A program made the position numbers and the translations under genes. From the NCBI GenBank assembly GCA_025200525.1, contig CM045758.1, positions 164,280,761 through 164,344,760 of the forward strand: DNA of 64,000 nucleotides, written 5' to 3'. Numbering within the stretch: position 1 is the stretch's first letter; every line of letters starts with the position of its first letter. Below are positions 61,427 through 64,000 of the stretch, piece by piece. The notes beneath the pieces were generated by a model, which was not told the DNA's origin, did no database searches, and saw only the letters and a list, made by a program, of their open reading frames with translations. This stretch comes from Camellia lanceoleosa. Lineage: Eukaryota > Streptophyta > Magnoliopsida > Ericales > Theaceae.

Positions 61427-64000
61427 TGTAACAACCCCATCACCTATAATGATTAGTACTTGATTAATTAAGAGGATTTGAGATTTAATTGTCGAGTATT
61501 ATAATTTATTTGGGATTTATGAGAATTGTGGAATCTGACTCGTATATGACTTTATTGAAGGTTTATTTTGGAATTAGAAATTAAGGGTCCAAATGGCTTA
61601 AGTAAGTGAAGTTAAGAAGTTGAATCAATTTAATCTTAATTACGGACCCATTTGGGAGTTTAATTAAATATTCGATTCAGTTTAGTAAAAATTGAGATTT
61701 GATTAATTAGGTCCTAATTGGAGTTGATTAAGTCATAAGGATTGAGAATTGTGGTTATTATAAGTTAAATTTAATTATGAGGTGTCTAATTTGAATGTGT
61801 AATTTATTGACGAAGATTTGGTGTCTGATCAAAAAATTGAAGGCCTAAATGATTTGGGGAATCAAAATTGGAGGAGTAAATAATCTAAGAAACCAAAATT
61901 GAGAATAGAAATAAGTTTAATTTAATATTTGGAGCCTTTTGGGAGTCTGATTAAAAATCTGATTCGCATCGGTAAATTTAAATATATTTAATTAGGCTCT
62001 GTTAATTAGATTAATTAAATTATGAGAGATTTATGATTTGTTATAATTAATTTAATTATGTGTTGATTAAGATTTAGTAAGATTAAGTGACGCTTAATTA
62101 ACTTATCCCTAGACATAAATTGAGTTATGGACTAGATTAGTATTGGGGGTGTATTGAGAAATCTATGTGTAGGTGTGTGTGTGTGAAATTGATGTGCTGG
62201 AAATCAAAAAGGGAGTGCATGTGTGCTGTGTTGAAGACAAAACAAAAGTGAGGTGTGTGTATGTGAGTGCATAACCGGGTGAAGCTTAAAGAAGAAAACA
62301 CAAAAACAAGGGGAAGGAAGAGGCCCTGTTTTGTAGCCAACAAAAAGAGAGGGAGAGAGAGTTGCTGGTAGGATCAAAAAAAAAAAAAAAAAAAGGGAAG
62401 AAAAGCAAGAGAAGTCCAAGAAAATTTAGAGGAAGGCTCAAGTGTTTGGATGGAACCCAAGGAGAATTAGAAGGAATTCAACTAAGGTATGGAATTTATA
62501 TTAAATGTGTAGAATTTTTACATTATACTTTAAATTAAGGAAGAAATTGGAATCAACAGTAAGAAGATGAAGAAAAGTTAGCTTAAGTTTGGGATTATGG
62601 AAGTTAAATTGAAATAGGTTGCATGCATGTGGAATATTATGGAAATAAATTTGAAATTAATTAGTTTGAGTTTGATTTTACTAAATTTGAGATCCATCCT
62701 TGCATGCATGCTAGGATTTCAAAGTTTAGATTTAATTCATGTGTGAAAAAAAAAAAAAGATTTATGAGATTAAATTTGGGTTAGGTATGAAGAAAAATTA
62801 ATTAAATCTAAATTGGGTTAAATCAAGAAATAAATTATGATTTACAATTTGACAATTTAGAGTTGGCTTAATTTTGAAATGAAATTTCATACATGCATTG
62901 TGGATTTTCAAGATTTTAGAACTTTAATCCATATTTTAAAGCTTGTGAGTTTGGGATTGAGTTTTGATATCAATTAAAAAGTCAAATCATAATTTGAGCT
63001 TGATAATGTAGAATTACACTACAAGAAAAATCATTTTTGGCGACTAAATTTTTAGTCGCCAAAAGTCGAAATTTGACTTTCCGACAAAAAATTTTTAGTC
63101 GCCACATTTGTCGGCGTTGTTTACAGAGGCATTGGCGACTAATATTTTTCCAGCCACCAAAAGATAGGTCTTTCGCGACTAAAATGTTAGTCGCCAATAG
63201 TGTTTTAGCCTTTTGAAAATCATACATTTACCGACTAATAATTTAGTCGCCAATACTCAATCAATCAAAATCAAGACTTTTGGCGACTAATATTTTAAAA
63301 AAGGTGTGTGTCGAAAAAAAAAAAAAAACCACTTTTTTGGTTTAACCATGCCCAACCATCCCACATTGCAACCTTTTGCAACACACTCCACTATGCCACT
63401 ACAACATCACATGAATATATTTGCAATATATATTATTTATATAATATATTGATATTAATACAAAACAATATATATAAATATAATTATTTTAATTCAATAT
63501 AATTTATGTAAAAATAAAAATTTATTAAAAAAATTTTAGGCCACTTTTAAATCCATTATTTAGTCGCCAATTCTATGATTTTTGGGCTACTAATTATTTT
63601 TTAAAAAGCAAGTTGAAATTAAAATAGTAGTTTTGGACTAAAAAAATTTTTAGTCCAAAAAAGGGTCTCCTTTGCTATTAAACTGAATTTTAGTCGCCAA
63701 TTCTTTTTAGCTACTATTTTTTTTTTGTAGCCAAAAACCTTCATTTACTAATCTTTTTCACCTATAATCGGGCGACTAAAATGTTTTGGCTACCAAACAA
63801 CCTTTAGTCGCTAAAACCATTCGTTAAAGCGCCTTTTAGTCGCTAAAAACTGGTATTTAAACTATTTTAATTTTGGCGACTAAATCCATTTTTAGTAAAA
63901 ATGAATTTTTAGTCGCCAAAAACGCTTTTTCTTGTAGTGTTAGTTGGATTTTTGATAAGTGTTTTATACATGCATCATAGATTATGAAAAATTTGGCTTA
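61427..64000 (+). mobile_element. LTR related to family A (copy 4), running off the window
   Basis: Starts TGTAACAACCCCATCACC exactly where gag-protease homology ends; left flank TCAAC (61422-61426). Wording such as GATTCAGTTTAGTAAAA followed by GATTAATTAGGTCCTAATT parallels the start of solo LTR copy 2 read on the minus strand. Tandem GTGTGTGT and GAGAGAGA tracts sit in similar places (62170-62360). If it matches the other copies (about 2.5 kb plus the 0.92 kb CACTA insert), it should end near 64.8 kb. A full element is equally possible. Confidence 0.7.
63017..63939. mobile_element. Non-autonomous CACTA (En/Spm) element, 923 bp
   Basis: Terminal inverted repeats CACTACAAGAAAAA (63017) and TTTTTCTTGTAGTG (to 63939), with a 3-bp duplication TTA (63014-63016 and 63940-63942). 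Subterminal arrays of TTTGGCGACTAAA in both orientations occur at 63038-63300 and 63555-63925, as expected for transposase-binding repeats. The centre (63300-63535) is AT-rich and non-coding. Confidence 0.95.

Overview
The window is nuclear DNA from a flowering plant, almost certainly a eudicot. It is AT-rich, its genes carry kilobase introns with GT-AG borders, and the three genes I can read encode plant-type proteins. Most of the rest is layered transposable elements. I cannot name the species.

Three host genes are visible, all on the minus strand. (1) 961-7130 holds the first three exons of an SFT2-like Golgi vesicle-transport membrane protein; the later exons lie beyond the left edge. (2) 10067-14633 is a complete three-exon LigB/DODA-type extradiol dioxygenase of 272 aa. 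(3) 40023-46444 is a complete five-exon SETD6/ribosomal-lysine-methyltransferase-like SET-domain protein of 530 aa. They share no evident pathway and look like unrelated neighbours.

The largest structure is 15336-34912, a 19.6 kb copy of a minus-strand LTR element with 467 and 470 bp LTRs, a primer-binding site and no recognisable coding sequence (LARD-like). It has been invaded three times: by a 2.46 kb solo LTR (17789-20251, TSD GTTCC), by a scrambled cluster of a second Gypsy-like family (20874-28511, TSD CGGAG) and by another 2.46 kb solo LTR on the minus strand (31721-34182, TSD TAAGG). Without these, its internal region is about 6 kb.

Between 34.9 and 40.0 kb are nested MITEs with 9-bp duplications. 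A 1.2 kb Mutator-like element with tandemly repeated inverted arms (46701-47917) sits about 260 bp upstream of the SET-gene start codon. A hAT MITE with a perfect 8-bp duplication follows (49092-49769). Then comes a long degenerate Tat-like LTR region containing a third solo LTR of the 2.46 kb family (51264-53749).

The right end holds a Gypsy element (57714-61426) with 5' LTR, tRNA-Met primer site, an unusual coding-like tract in its leader and a decayed gag-protease. It is cut at 61427 by a fourth LTR related to the 2.46 kb family, which contains a CACTA element (63017-63939) and runs off the window. Element borders were set by eye from matching termini and target-site duplications. Family names rest on recognised motifs, not on searches.
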